Positions 28,645 to 36,993 of a stretch of DNA of 36,993 bases are shown piece after piece. The DNA lies in NCBI GenBank assembly GCA_947449025.1, contig CANFQF010000013.1, positions 1 through 36,993 of the forward strand. Reading direction: 5' to 3'. The notes beneath the pieces are model-generated. The model made no database searches and had not been told where the DNA came from. It worked only from the letters and a program-made list of their open reading frames with translations. Numbering within the stretch: position 1 is the stretch's first letter; every line of letters begins with the position of its first letter. The translations under genes and the position numbers were made by a program. The DNA is from Comamonadaceae bacterium (GTDB lineage: Bacteria; Pseudomonadota; Gammaproteobacteria; Burkholderiales; Burkholderiaceae_C).

Positions 28645-30057
28645 CTAGCGCCGGCACATCGCGCTCAGGCCACTGGCGCCGAGCAGGGAGCCCAGCCCGG
28701 TCTGCCACTGCTCACGCGCCCAGCCGACATCCGCCAGGCGCTCCACCTGGTTGGCGCTGGCCAGGCCGGCCTCACCGTTGCCCAGGTCTCTCTCCCCCGC
28801 CGCGCCCGACAGGCGGACGCTGCCCACCTCGACGTAGACCAGCAGGCCCTCGAGGCTTGCCGGCAGGGGGACGCGGGAAAAGAGCGAGGCGGGCACTGTC
28901 ACCGAATCTGGCCGCGGCCCCTCCAGCACCAAGGGCGTGGCCAGGGCCTGCACCCCGGCCGAGCCCAGCGCCGCGCAGCGGTCCTCCACCACCGGGTCGG
29001 ACACTGCCTCGTCCGGCGGGCGCAGGTCGACCGCGCCGCGCCAGGTACAGACCCGCAGCCAGTCCTCCTCGGCGGCGGCCCGCCGCCCCTGGGCGCAGGC
29101 GCCCAGACAGGCCAGGTCGAAGCCGGTGCCCCGAATGCCCAGCGTCGCGGTGGGGGTGGTGACGGTGACATGGCGCGGGTCGGCACGGGCGATCAGCCCG
29201 GTGAGCGCGCGCAAGGTCCCGCGCAGCACCGACAGCAGCATCCGGCCCTCTTGCGGCGCCTCCTCGTCATAGCGGTAGTCGTCGATGCGCAACTCGGACG
29301 CCGGGCCCAGGGTCAGCCGCGCATCGTCGCGAAAGGCCAGCACCAGATGGCTGGCCGCTGCGGTGGCGATGCGGTCGCCCGGGTATAGGCTGGCGCCGGG
29401 CAGCAGTCGCCGGCGCCGCTCGAGCGCGTCGATGGCCTCGGCCCGGCCCTCGAGCGACACCACCCTTGCGCTGGTGGGCGGTGCGGCACTGACGGTTGCC
29501 CGGCGCGCCGCTTCTGGTGCGCCCGTCGCGCCAATCGCACCAGACGCCGAGCCAGCGCTGGCCAGCGCTGGCAGGCAGTCACCCTCGCCCCGGCAAAGCC
29601 GGGCATACAGGTCGGTGCCGCGAATGCCGATGGCCGCCACCGGCGTCTGGATGCGCGCCGCGTCCGGGCCGCTGCGGGTCACGAGGCCCGCCACGGCGCG
29701 CAGCCCACCGCGCAGCAGGTCTACCACCAGGCGGTTGTCGGGGGCTGGCTCCTCACCAGGCGACTGCGCTTGGTAGCGCCAGGTGCGCAGCACCAAACGG
29801 GTGTCGGGGCGCAGGGTCAGGCGGCTGCCGTCGTCGAGGCGAAGCACCGCGCCACTGGAGGGCGCCGACTGAAGCTGATCGCCCTCGCGCAGGGCGTCAC
29901 CCCGGGCCAGGCTGCGGGGCGGCTCCCCCGGGAACTGGGCCACGACCACGCCACGCAACGATTCGACCTCGCCAGCCCGAGATTGCGCATGGGCCTGACA
30001 AACCAGTACGAACCCCGCCAGCAACCCCGCCGACAGCCTGACCCACCACAGCTTCAT
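28645..30057 (-). CDS. Secreted protein with two tandem FecR domains
   Basis: Signal peptide MKLWWVRLSAGLLAGFVLVCQAHAQ; two FecR units each with G(D/Y)xL..GD..., DD.(S)RLTL and ending TPVAAIGIRGTDL / TPTATLGIRGTGF. Start CAT 30055-30057. Confidence 0.88.
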   Translation of the reverse strand: MKLWWVRLSAGLLAGFVLVCQAHAQSRAGEVESLRGVVVAQFPGEPPRSLARGDALREGDQLQSAPSSGAVLRLDDGSRLTLRPDTRLVLRTWRYQAQSPGEEPAPDNRLVVDLLRGGLRAVAGLVTRSGPDAARIQTPVAAIGIRGTDLYARLCRGEGDCLPALASAGSASGAIGATGAPEAARRATVSAAPPTSARVVSLEGRAEAIDALERRRRLLPGASLYPGDRIATAAASHLVLAFRDDARLTLGPASELRIDDYRYDEEAPQEGRMLLSVLRGTLRALTGLIARADPRHVTVTTPTATLGIRGTGFDLACLGACAQGRRAAAEEDWLRVCTWRGAVDLRPPDEAVSDPVVEDRCAALGSAGVQALATPLVLEGPRPDSVTVPASLFSRVPLPASLEGLLVYVEVGSVRLSGAAGERDLGNGEAGLASANQVERLADVGWAREQWQTGLGSLLGASGLSAMCRR

Positions 30058-30157
30058 GTCCACCCCCTGGCCCCGGAATGGAGCGCAGCTCATCAATGCG
30101 TGCTTTTATACACGTATCGGGTGGTTTTTAGCTATTAATATTTAACTTGATAGGCAA
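30058..30157 (-). promoter_or_regulatory. AT-rich intergenic segment, likely promoter for FecR-TpsB
   Basis: Contains tttttagctattaatatttaacttgatagg and gcttttatacacgtatcg, strikingly AT-rich relative to the surrounding GC-rich DNA. Confidence 0.4.
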
Positions 30158-33100
30158 TCAGACCAGCACGCGCTCGATGCCGCCCTGGTTGGCGGCCTGC
30201 ACATAGCGGGGCATCCAGTCGGGGCCGAGCAGGCGCTGGGCCATCTCGACCACGATGTAGTCGGCCTCCAGCAGACCGTTTTGCAGGTCGTTGCCGTAGC
30301 GGGAGAGGCCCTGCAGGCAGCTGGGGCAGCTGGTGAGGATCTTCACCGGGCCCTCGGCCGCCACCGAACCGGTGGCACGCAGTGCGGCCTCTTCCTGGCG
30401 CAGCTGTTCCTCCTTGCGGAAGCGGACCTGGGTCGAGATGTCGGGACGGGTCACCCCGAGGGTGCCGGACTCGCCGCAGCAGCGGTCGGACTTGAGCACC
30501 TGGTCACCCATCAAGGCCTTGACCGTCTTCATCGGGTCCTGCAGCTTCATGGGCGTGTGGCAGGGGTCGTGGTAGAGGTAACCCTGATCACCGCCGAGCT
30601 TGTAGCCCTTCTCCATCAGGAACTCGTGGATGTCGATGATGCGGCAGCCCGGGAAGATCTTGTCGAACTCGTAGCCCTGAAGCTGGTCATAGCAGGTGCC
30701 GCAGGAGACCACCACCGTCTTGATGTCCAGATAGTTGAGCGTGTTGGCGACGCGGTGGAACAGCACCCGGTTGTCGGTGATGATTTTCTCGGCCTTGTCG
30801 AACTGGCCCGAGCCGCGCTGGGGGTAGCCGCAGCACAGGTAGCCTGGGGGCAGCACGGTTTGCACGCCGGCGTCCCAGAGCATGGCCTGGGTGGCCAGCC
30901 CCACCTGAGAGAACAGGCGCTCAGAGCCGCAGCCCGGGAAGTAGAAGACCGCCTCCGACTCGCTGGTGGTGCCCTTCGGGTTGCGGATGATCGGAACGTA
31001 GTCCTTGTCCTCGATGTCCAGCAGCGCGCGGGCGGTGCGCTTGGGCAAGCCACCGGGCAGCTTCTTGTTGATGAAGTGGATCACCTGCTCCTTGATCGGG
31101 GCGGTGCCATGGGTCGAGGGCGGCAAGGCGGTCTGCTTGCGGGCAAAACTGCGCAGCAGGTCGCTGGCCAGACGCTGGACCTTGAAGCCCACCCCCACCA
31201 TCGCGCTGCGCGCGAGTTTGATGGTCTCGGGGTTGGTCGCGTTGAGCATCAACATGGCCGCGGCCTGCCCGGGACGGAAGCTTTTCTTGCCCATCTTGCG
31301 CAGCAGGTTGCGCATGTTCATGGACACATCGCCGAAGTCGATCTTCACCGGGCAGGGCGAGGCGCACTTGTGGCAGACCGTGCAGTGGTCGGCCACGTCC
31401 TCGAACTCTTCCCAGTGCTTGATCGAAACGCCGCGGCGGGTCTGCTCCTCGTAGAGGAAGGCTTCGACCAGCAGCGAGGTGGCCAAGATCTTGTTGCGCG
31501 GGCTGTACAGGAGGTTGGCGCGCGGCACGTGGGTGGCGCACACCGGCTTGCACTTGCCGCAGCGCAGGCAGTCCTTGACGCTGTCGGCAATGGCGCCGAT
31601 GTCGGACTGCTGCATGATCAGCGACTCATGGCCCATGAGCCCGAAGCTGGGCGTGTAGGCATGGGCCAGGTCGGCGCGCAGCTCGATACCGGTGTCGTTG
31701 CGGATGCCCGTTTCCCGCAGCAGCTTGCCGCGGTTGAAGTGGCCCTCAGGGTCGACGCGCCGCTTGTAGTCGGCAAAGGGCGCCAGCTCCTCGTCGGTGA
31801 GGAACTCCAGCTTGGTGATGCCGATCCCGTGCTCGCCGGAAATCACGCCGCCGAGCGAACGCGCCAGCCCCATGATGCGCGCCACCGCCTGGTGGGCGGC
31901 CTGCAGCATGGCGTAGTCGTCGCTGTTGACGGGAATGTTGGTGTGCACATTGCCGTCACCGGCGTGCATATGCAGCGCCACCCAGACACGGCCCTTGAGC
32001 ACGCGCTTGTGGATGGCGCCCGCCTCGGCCAGCAGCGGGCCGAAGGCCTGACCAGAAAAGATCTGCTGCAAGGGAACGCGAATCTGCGTCTTCCAGCTGG
32101 CGCGCAGAGAGTGGTCTTGCAGTTGCGGGAACAGTTCGTCCACGCGGGTGAGCCAGTCTTGCCAGAGGGTACCCACCTCGCGCAGCAGGGCCAGGGCCTG
32201 GGCCACACGGTCTTCCAGCAATTCGGCGGACGGAATCTCGCTGGCGTCGTCGTGCTTGCCCAGGGGCAGTTGACCGCGGGCGAAGAAGGCCTCGAGCTCG
32301 GTCACCAGCTTGAGCTTGTTGCGCAGGCTCAGCTCGATGTTGATCCGCTCGATGCCGTCGGTGTAGTCGGCCATGCGGTCCAGCGGAATCACCACGTCTT
32401 CGTTGATCTTGAAGGCGTTGGTATGCCGGCTGATGGCGGCGGTGCGCTTGCGGTCCAGCCAGAACTTCTTGCGCGCTTCCGGGCTGATGGCGGTAAAGCC
32501 CTCGCCGCTGCGCGAATTGGCCAGGCGCACCACCTCGGAGGCGGCGCGGGCCACCGCGTCAGCGTCGTCGCCGGCGATGTCACCGATCAGAACCATCTTG
32601 GGCAGCACGCCGCGCTTGCTCTTGGTGGTGTAGCCCACCGCCCGCAGATAGCGGTCGTCCAGGTGCTCGAGCCCGGCCAGCACCGTGCCGGTGCGGCGCT
32701 GCTCGGCGAACATGAAGTCCTTGATCTCGACGATGCTGGGCACCGCGTCCTTGGCATGACCGAAGAACTCCAGGCACACCGTGCGAATGTGCGAGGGCAT
32801 GCGGTGCACCACCCAGCGGGCGCTGGTGATGAGGCCGTCGCAGCCTTCTTTCTGGATTCCCGGCAAGCCCGAGAGGAACTTGTCGGTCACGTCCTTGCCC
32901 AGGCCCTCCTTGCGGAAGCTCCGGCCGGGGATGACCAGGCGCTCGGTACGCGCGGGCTTGGCCCAGTCGATCTTCTTTGCGTCGGCCGGGAAGTAGCGCA
33001 GTTCGAAGGTGGCAACCTCGGCGTCGTGGATCTTGCCCAGGTTGTGGTCCATGCGCACCACCTCCAGCCATTCGGCGTCGGGGGTGACCATGCGCCAGGA

Positions 33101-34054
33101 CAGCAGGTTGTCCAGGGCGGTGCCCCAGAGCACGGCCTTCTTGCCGCCGGCGTTCATCGCGATATTGCCGCCGATGCACGAGGCCTCGGCCGAGGTCGGG
33201 TCGACCGCAAAGACGAAGCCCGCGCGTTCGGCGGCGTCGGCCACGCGCTGGGTGACCACGCCGGCTTCGGTCCACACGGTGGGCAAGGGCTGCGCATGAC
33301 CGGGCGCGGCCACGAGCTCGACCTCGGTCATCGCCTCGAGCTTCTCGGTGTTGATGACGGCGCTTTTCCAGGTGAGCGGAATGGCGCCGCCGGTGTAGCC
33401 GGTGCCGCCTCCGCGCGGGATGATGGTCAGACCCAGCTCGATGCAACCGCGCACCAGAGCGGCCATTTCGGCTTCGGTGTCGGGAATGAGCACGACAAAC
33501 GGGTACTCGACCCGCCAGTCGGTGGCGTCGGTCACGTGCGAGACGCGCGAGAGTCCGTCGAACTTGATGTTGTCGCGGGCCGTGAGCCGCCCAAGCTGGC
33601 GCTGGGTTTTGCGGCGGAGATCTGCCATCGACTTGAAGCTGGCGTCGAAGGCCTGCACCGCGCGGCTGGCCGCCTCCAGGAGCTCGCCCACCAGCAGGTC
33701 GCGGGCGGCATCGCTGTCGGGCGTGCGGCGCCTTTGCACCTCGGACAGGCGATGGTGAAGGGCCTCGACCAGCAGGCGCCGACGACCCGGGTTGTCCAGC
33801 AGGTCGTCCTGCAGGTAGGGGTTGCGCTGCACCACCCAGATGTCACCGAGCACCTCGTAGAGCATGCGGGCCGAGCGTCCGGTGGCACGCTCCTGGCGCA
33901 ATTGCCCCAGCACCTCCCAGGCCCGCTCGCCGAGCAGACGGATCACGATCTCGCGGTCGGAGAACGAGGTGTAGTTGTAGGGAATTTCACGCAGGCGCGG
34001 CGACGACTCGTCGGCGGCGGCCAGCAGGTGATGGAGGGTGGTCGGTGCGTTCAT
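30158..34054 (-). CDS. FAD-linked oxidoreductase fused to Fe-S and CCG domains (DUF3683-type, D-lactate/glycolate oxidase-like)
   Basis: 1298 aa: FAD_binding_4 ([16 protein letters not shown]), FAD-oxidase C ([29 protein letters not shown]), two 4Fe-4S motifs ([33 protein letters not shown]), CCG motifs (PGCGSERLF...[15 protein letters not shown]...CCGESGTLG). Confidence 0.92.
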   Translation of the reverse strand: MNAPTTLHHLLAAADESSPRLREIPYNYTSFSDREIVIRLLGERAWEVLGQLRQERATGRSARMLYEVLGDIWVVQRNPYLQDDLLDNPGRRRLLVEALHHRLSEVQRRRTPDSDAARDLLVGELLEAASRAVQAFDASFKSMADLRRKTQRQLGRLTARDNIKFDGLSRVSHVTDATDWRVEYPFVVLIPDTEAEMAALVRGCIELGLTIIPRGGGTGYTGGAIPLTWKSAVINTEKLEAMTEVELVAAPGHAQPLPTVWTEAGVVTQRVADAAERAGFVFAVDPTSAEASCIGGNIAMNAGGKKAVLWGTALDNLLSWRMVTPDAEWLEVVRMDHNLGKIHDAEVATFELRYFPADAKKIDWAKPARTERLVIPGRSFRKEGLGKDVTDKFLSGLPGIQKEGCDGLITSARWVVHRMPSHIRTVCLEFFGHAKDAVPSIVEIKDFMFAEQRRTGTVLAGLEHLDDRYLRAVGYTTKSKRGVLPKMVLIGDIAGDDADAVARAASEVVRLANSRSGEGFTAISPEARKKFWLDRKRTAAISRHTNAFKINEDVVIPLDRMADYTDGIERINIELSLRNKLKLVTELEAFFARGQLPLGKHDDASEIPSAELLEDRVAQALALLREVGTLWQDWLTRVDELFPQLQDHSLRASWKTQIRVPLQQIFSGQAFGPLLAEAGAIHKRVLKGRVWVALHMHAGDGNVHTNIPVNSDDYAMLQAAHQAVARIMGLARSLGGVISGEHGIGITKLEFLTDEELAPFADYKRRVDPEGHFNRGKLLRETGIRNDTGIELRADLAHAYTPSFGLMGHESLIMQQSDIGAIADSVKDCLRCGKCKPVCATHVPRANLLYSPRNKILATSLLVEAFLYEEQTRRGVSIKHWEEFEDVADHCTVCHKCASPCPVKIDFGDVSMNMRNLLRKMGKKSFRPGQAAAMLMLNATNPETIKLARSAMVGVGFKVQRLASDLLRSFARKQTALPPSTHGTAPIKEQVIHFINKKLPGGLPKRTARALLDIEDKDYVPIIRNPKGTTSESEAVFYFPGCGSERLFSQVGLATQAMLWDAGVQTVLPPGYLCCGYPQRGSGQFDKAEKIITDNRVLFHRVANTLNYLDIKTVVVSCGTCYDQLQGYEFDKIFPGCRIIDIHEFLMEKGYKLGGDQGYLYHDPCHTPMKLQDPMKTVKALMGDQVLKSDRCCGESGTLGVTRPDISTQVRFRKEEQLRQEEAALRATGSVAAEGPVKILTSCPSCLQGLSRYGNDLQNGLLEADYIVVEMAQRLLGPDWMPRYVQAANQGGIERVLV

Positions 34055-34252
34055 CGCGATCGGGCTTCAGCCGAAGGGATGCGGATGCGGGACCGGCTGA
34101 GGGGGGATGGTACCAAAGGGAATACGACCGCGCCGCCAGCGGGGAAACCCCCGAGGCGCTGGGCGGGATAGCAGCGGGACAATGCGGCCCGGGTCACGGT
34201 CATGTCATGGGCCGGTGGCATGCTCGCAGATGTTCAATTTGAGGAGAAAAAG

Positions 34253-35569
34253 ATGCGTAAAGTTCTAAATACATTCGCCGCCGCAGCCATCCTGACCACT
34301 ACCGTCGCCCTGCCGGCCATGGCACAGACAGAGATTCAATGGTGGCACTCGATGACGGCGGTGAACGGCGAATGGGTCAACGACCTCGCCAAGGAGTTCA
34401 ACGCCAGCCAAAAGGACTACAAGGTCGTCCCGGTCTTCAAGGGTACCTACGACGAGTCCTACGCCGCCGCCGTGGCCGCCTTCCGTGCCGGCACCGCACC
34501 GCACATCCTGCAGGTGTTCGAAGTGGGCACAGCCACCATGATGGCCAGCAAGGGCGTGGTGGTTCCGGTGGGCAAGGTCATGGCCGACGCCGGCAAGAAA
34601 TTTGACCCCGCCGCCTACATTCCCGCCGTGGCCGGCTACTACACCGCGCCCAGTGGCCAGATGATGAGCTTCCCCTTCAACAGCTCGACGACGGTCTTCT
34701 ACATCAACAAGGACGCCTTCGCCGCCGCCGGCCTGGATGCCAGCAAGCCGCCCGCGACCTGGCCCGAGGTCGCCCTGGCTGCCGCCAAGCTCAAAGCCAG
34801 CGGCCACAAGTGCCCGATCACCCTGGCCTGGCAAGGGTGGACCCAGCTCGAGAGCTTCTCCACCTGGCACAACACCGAGCTGGCCACCAAGGGTAACGGC
34901 ATGAAGGGGCTCGACGCGCGTCTGGTGCTCAACTCCGACCTGCATGTGCGCCATATCGAGAACCTGGGCAATATGGCCAAGACCGGCCTGTTCATTTACA
35001 AGGGCCGCGCCAACGTGCCCGAGGCCAACTTCGTCTCCGGCGAGTGCGCCATGATCACCACCTCCTCGGGTTTTTACGGCAACGTGGCCAAGAACGCCAA
35101 GTTCAAGTTCGGCGTCGCCCCCCTGCCCTACTACCCCGACGTAGCCGGCGCACCGCAAAACACGGTGATTGGCGGCGCCAGCCTCTGGGTCATGTCCGGC
35201 AAGAAGCCGGAGGAATACAAAGGCGTGGCGAACTTCTTCGAGTTCCTGTCCAACGCGGATATCCAATCGGCCAGCCACAAGCGCACCGGCTACCTGCCGA
35301 TCACCCTGGCTGCGTTCAAGAAGACCGAGGAGTCGGGCTTCTACAAGCAGAACCCGGGTGCCGACACCGCCGTCAACCAGATGATCCGCAAGACCACCGA
35401 CAAGTCGCGCGGCATTCGCCTGGGCAACTATGTGCAGATCCGCACCATCGAGGACGAGGAACTCGAGCAGGTCTGGGCGGGCAAGAAAACCGCCAAGGAG
35501 GCCCTGGACACCATCGTCAAGCGCGGCAACGAGCAACTCGAGCGCTTCCAGAAAGCCAACAAGTCCTGA
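34253..35569 (+). CDS. ugpB: sn-glycerol-3-phosphate ABC transporter, periplasmic binding protein
   Basis: RBS gaggag upstream of ATG 34253; signal peptide; TEIQWWHSMTAVNGEWVNDLAKEFNASQKDYKVVPVFKGTYDESYAAAVAAFRAGTAPHILQVFEVGTATMM is UgpB-like. Confidence 0.94.
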   Translation: MRKVLNTFAAAAILTTTVALPAMAQTEIQWWHSMTAVNGEWVNDLAKEFNASQKDYKVVPVFKGTYDESYAAAVAAFRAGTAPHILQVFEVGTATMMASKGVVVPVGKVMADAGKKFDPAAYIPAVAGYYTAPSGQMMSFPFNSSTTVFYINKDAFAAAGLDASKPPATWPEVALAAAKLKASGHKCPITLAWQGWTQLESFSTWHNTELATKGNGMKGLDARLVLNSDLHVRHIENLGNMAKTGLFIYKGRANVPEANFVSGECAMITTSSGFYGNVAKNAKFKFGVAPLPYYPDVAGAPQNTVIGGASLWVMSGKKPEEYKGVANFFEFLSNADIQSASHKRTGYLPITLAAFKKTEESGFYKQNPGADTAVNQMIRKTTDKSRGIRLGNYVQIRTIEDEELEQVWAGKKTAKEALDTIVKRGNEQLERFQKANKS

Positions 35570-35579
35570 GTCTCGCGAG

Positions 35580-35623
35580 ACTGAGGCACCACTGAGGCAC
35601 CACTGAGGCCCTCCTGAGGCCCC
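35580..35623. repeat. Four 11-bp degenerate tandem repeats between ugpB and ugpA
   Basis: ACTGAGGCACC ACTGAGGCACC ACTGAGGCCCT CCTGAGGCCCC. Confidence 0.85.
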
Positions 35624-35638
35624 GCTGCGGCGGGGCCT
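35617..35638 (+). promoter_or_regulatory. Intergenic hairpin between ugpB and ugpA
   Basis: AGGCCCCGC-TGCG-GCGGGGCCT, perfect 9-bp stem and 4-nt loop, with no strong T tract. Confidence 0.7.
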
Positions 35639-35667
35639 TGCCTCTTCTCTGAAGTCATACTCGTCCG

Positions 35668-36549
35668 ATGGACAAGCGCGTCTACTACCGATCCCGCTGG
35701 CTGCCCTGGTTGCTGCTCACGCCGCAGCTGGCGGTGATCTCGGTCTTCTTCTTCTGGCCGGCGGGCCAGACCCTGCTGCAGTCGCTTCAGCAGCAAGACC
35801 CTTTTGGCACCTCGGTGGAATGGGTCGGCCTGGAGAACTTCAAGCAGCTGTTCGCAGACGAGAGCTACCTCGAGTCCTTCAAGACCACCGCGGTGTTCTC
35901 CTTGCTGGTGGCCGGCCTGGGGCTCACCCTGTCGCTGCTGCTGGCGGTCTTCGCCGACCGCGCGGGCCGCGCGGCCATGGTCTACCGCAGCTTCCTGATC
36001 TGGCCCTACGCGGTCGCCCCCGCGGTGGCCGGCGTGCTGTGGCTGTTCCTGTTTGCGCCCAGCGTGGGGCTGGTCTCCTGGTGGCTCAATCACCTGGGCT
36101 TCGAGTGGAATGCGCTGCTCAATAGCCGGCACGCCATGGCGCTGATCGTGATGGCCGCGGTCTGGAAGCAGCTGTCTTACAACTTCCTCTTCTTCGTTGC
36201 CGGCCTGCAAAGCATTCCCCGGTCGCTGATCGAGGCCGCCGCCATCGACGGTGCAGGCCCCTGGCGACGCTTCTGGAGCATCCAGCTCCCCCTGCTCTCG
36301 CCGACGACCTTCTTCCTGCTGGTCATCAACATCGTCTACGCCTTCTTCGACACCTTTGCCATCGTCGATGCCGCAACCAAGGGCGGCCCGGGCAAGGACA
36401 CCGCCATCCTGGTCTACAAGGTCTATTTCGACGGCTTCAAGGCGATGGACCTGGGCAGTTCGGCCGCACAGTCAGCGGTTCTGATGGTCATCGTGATTGG
36501 CCTGACGGTGATCCAGTTTCGCTTCGTCGAGAAGCGGGTCCACTACTAA
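35668..36549 (+). CDS. ugpA: sn-glycerol-3-phosphate ABC transporter permease UgpA
   Basis: RSRWLPWLLLTPQLAVISVFFFWPAGQTLLQSLQQQDPFGTSVEWVGLENF; EAAAIDGAGPWRRFWSIQLPLLSPTTFFLLVINIVYAFFDTFAIVDAATKGGP. Confidence 0.94.
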   Translation: MDKRVYYRSRWLPWLLLTPQLAVISVFFFWPAGQTLLQSLQQQDPFGTSVEWVGLENFKQLFADESYLESFKTTAVFSLLVAGLGLTLSLLLAVFADRAGRAAMVYRSFLIWPYAVAPAVAGVLWLFLFAPSVGLVSWWLNHLGFEWNALLNSRHAMALIVMAAVWKQLSYNFLFFVAGLQSIPRSLIEAAAIDGAGPWRRFWSIQLPLLSPTTFFLLVINIVYAFFDTFAIVDAATKGGPGKDTAILVYKVYFDGFKAMDLGSSAAQSAVLMVIVIGLTVIQFRFVEKRVHY

Positions 36550-36567
36550 TGATCGGCCGCCCCGACC

Positions 36568-36993
36568 ATGATTGAACGCAACCGCTTCCTCGACATCCTC
36601 ACCCACCTGGTGCTGGCGCTAGGGGTAGCCGTGGTCGCTTTCCCTGTCTACGTCGCATTTGTTGCCTCGACCCACACCAACGAGGCGGTGGTGCAGGCGC
36701 CCATGCCGCTGCTGCCAGGCGGCCACTTCTGGGAGAACTACCGCACGGTGCTGCTCGGAGAGCACACCGGGCCAGGCTCGCATGCGCCAGTGGGCCGAAT
36801 GATGGTGGTCAGCCTGATCTCCGCACTCACCATCACCCTCGGCAAGATTGCGATTTCCCTGCTCTCGGCCTTCGCCATCGTTTACTTTCGCTTCCCCTTG
36901 CGCAAGGCGGTGTTCTGGGCGGTGTTCATCACCCTGATGCTGCCGGTGGAAGTGCGCATCGCGCCCACCTACAAAGTCGTCGCCGACCTGGGC
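36568..36993 (+). CDS. ugpE: sn-glycerol-3-phosphate ABC transporter permease UgpE, 3' truncated
   Basis: ATG 36568, open to window end: MIERNRFLDILTHLVLALGVAVVAFPVYVAFVASTHTNEAVVQAPMPLLPGGHFWENY...VSLISALTITLGKIAISLLSAFAIVYFRFPLRKAVFWAVFITLMLPVEVRIAPTYKVVADLG. Absent from the ORF track because it has no stop in the window. Confidence 0.93.
   Translation, partial: MIERNRFLDILTHLVLALGVAVVAFPVYVAFVASTHTNEAVVQAPMPLLPGGHFWENYRTVLLGEHTGPGSHAPVGRMMVVSLISALTITLGKIAISLLSAFAIVYFRFPLRKAVFWAVFITLMLPVEVRIAPTYKVVADLG

Noticed and set aside
30281-34171. 1296-aa plus-strand ORF mirroring the oxidoreductase gene
   Set aside because: Antisense to a gene with multiple strong motifs; the translation (His/Gly/Ala/Val-rich, no recognisable domain) is what the complement of a GC3-rich gene produces.
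1-36993. tRNA/rRNA genes, IS elements, prophage, integrase or toxin-antitoxin modules
   Set aside because: None recognised; all substantial coding capacity is accounted for by the listed genes.

Overview
This 37 kb, GC-rich window looks like betaproteobacterial (Burkholderiales-type) chromosome and is densely packed with mostly housekeeping genes. In order: nadB (5' truncated) / nadA; a thioredoxin-like protein; gpsA-secB-grxC-rhodanese; gpmA; ctpA; a ThiF/MoeB/HesA E1-like protein; an orphan LuxR-type response regulator, divergent from a DUF883-like membrane protein, a BON-domain lipoprotein and a SulP transporter; a long minus-strand series reading fmdB, DUF502, aspS, nudB, EEP phosphatase/nuclease, cls (PLD), folE, BLUF photoreceptor, DUF429; a sodium:solute symporter; ubiB-ubiJ-Tim44-ubiE-DUF971; a TpsB (ShlB/FhaC) outer-membrane transporter with a tandem-FecR protein; a giant FAD/Fe-S/CCG oxidoreductase (DUF3683 type); and ugpB-ugpA-ugpE (3' truncated). 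I saw no tRNA, rRNA, CRISPR, IS element or prophage. The most interesting accessory signals are (1) a tight folE-BLUF-DUF429 unit, a possible blue-light-responsive cassette, (2) a FecR-FecR/TpsB pair with no TpsA substrate in view, downstream of an AT-rich block, (3) a palindrome, four 11-bp repeats and a hairpin between ugpB and ugpA, and (4) the orphan response regulator with a divergent envelope-stress-like gene set. All family calls come from reading the translated sequences; no database searches were run.
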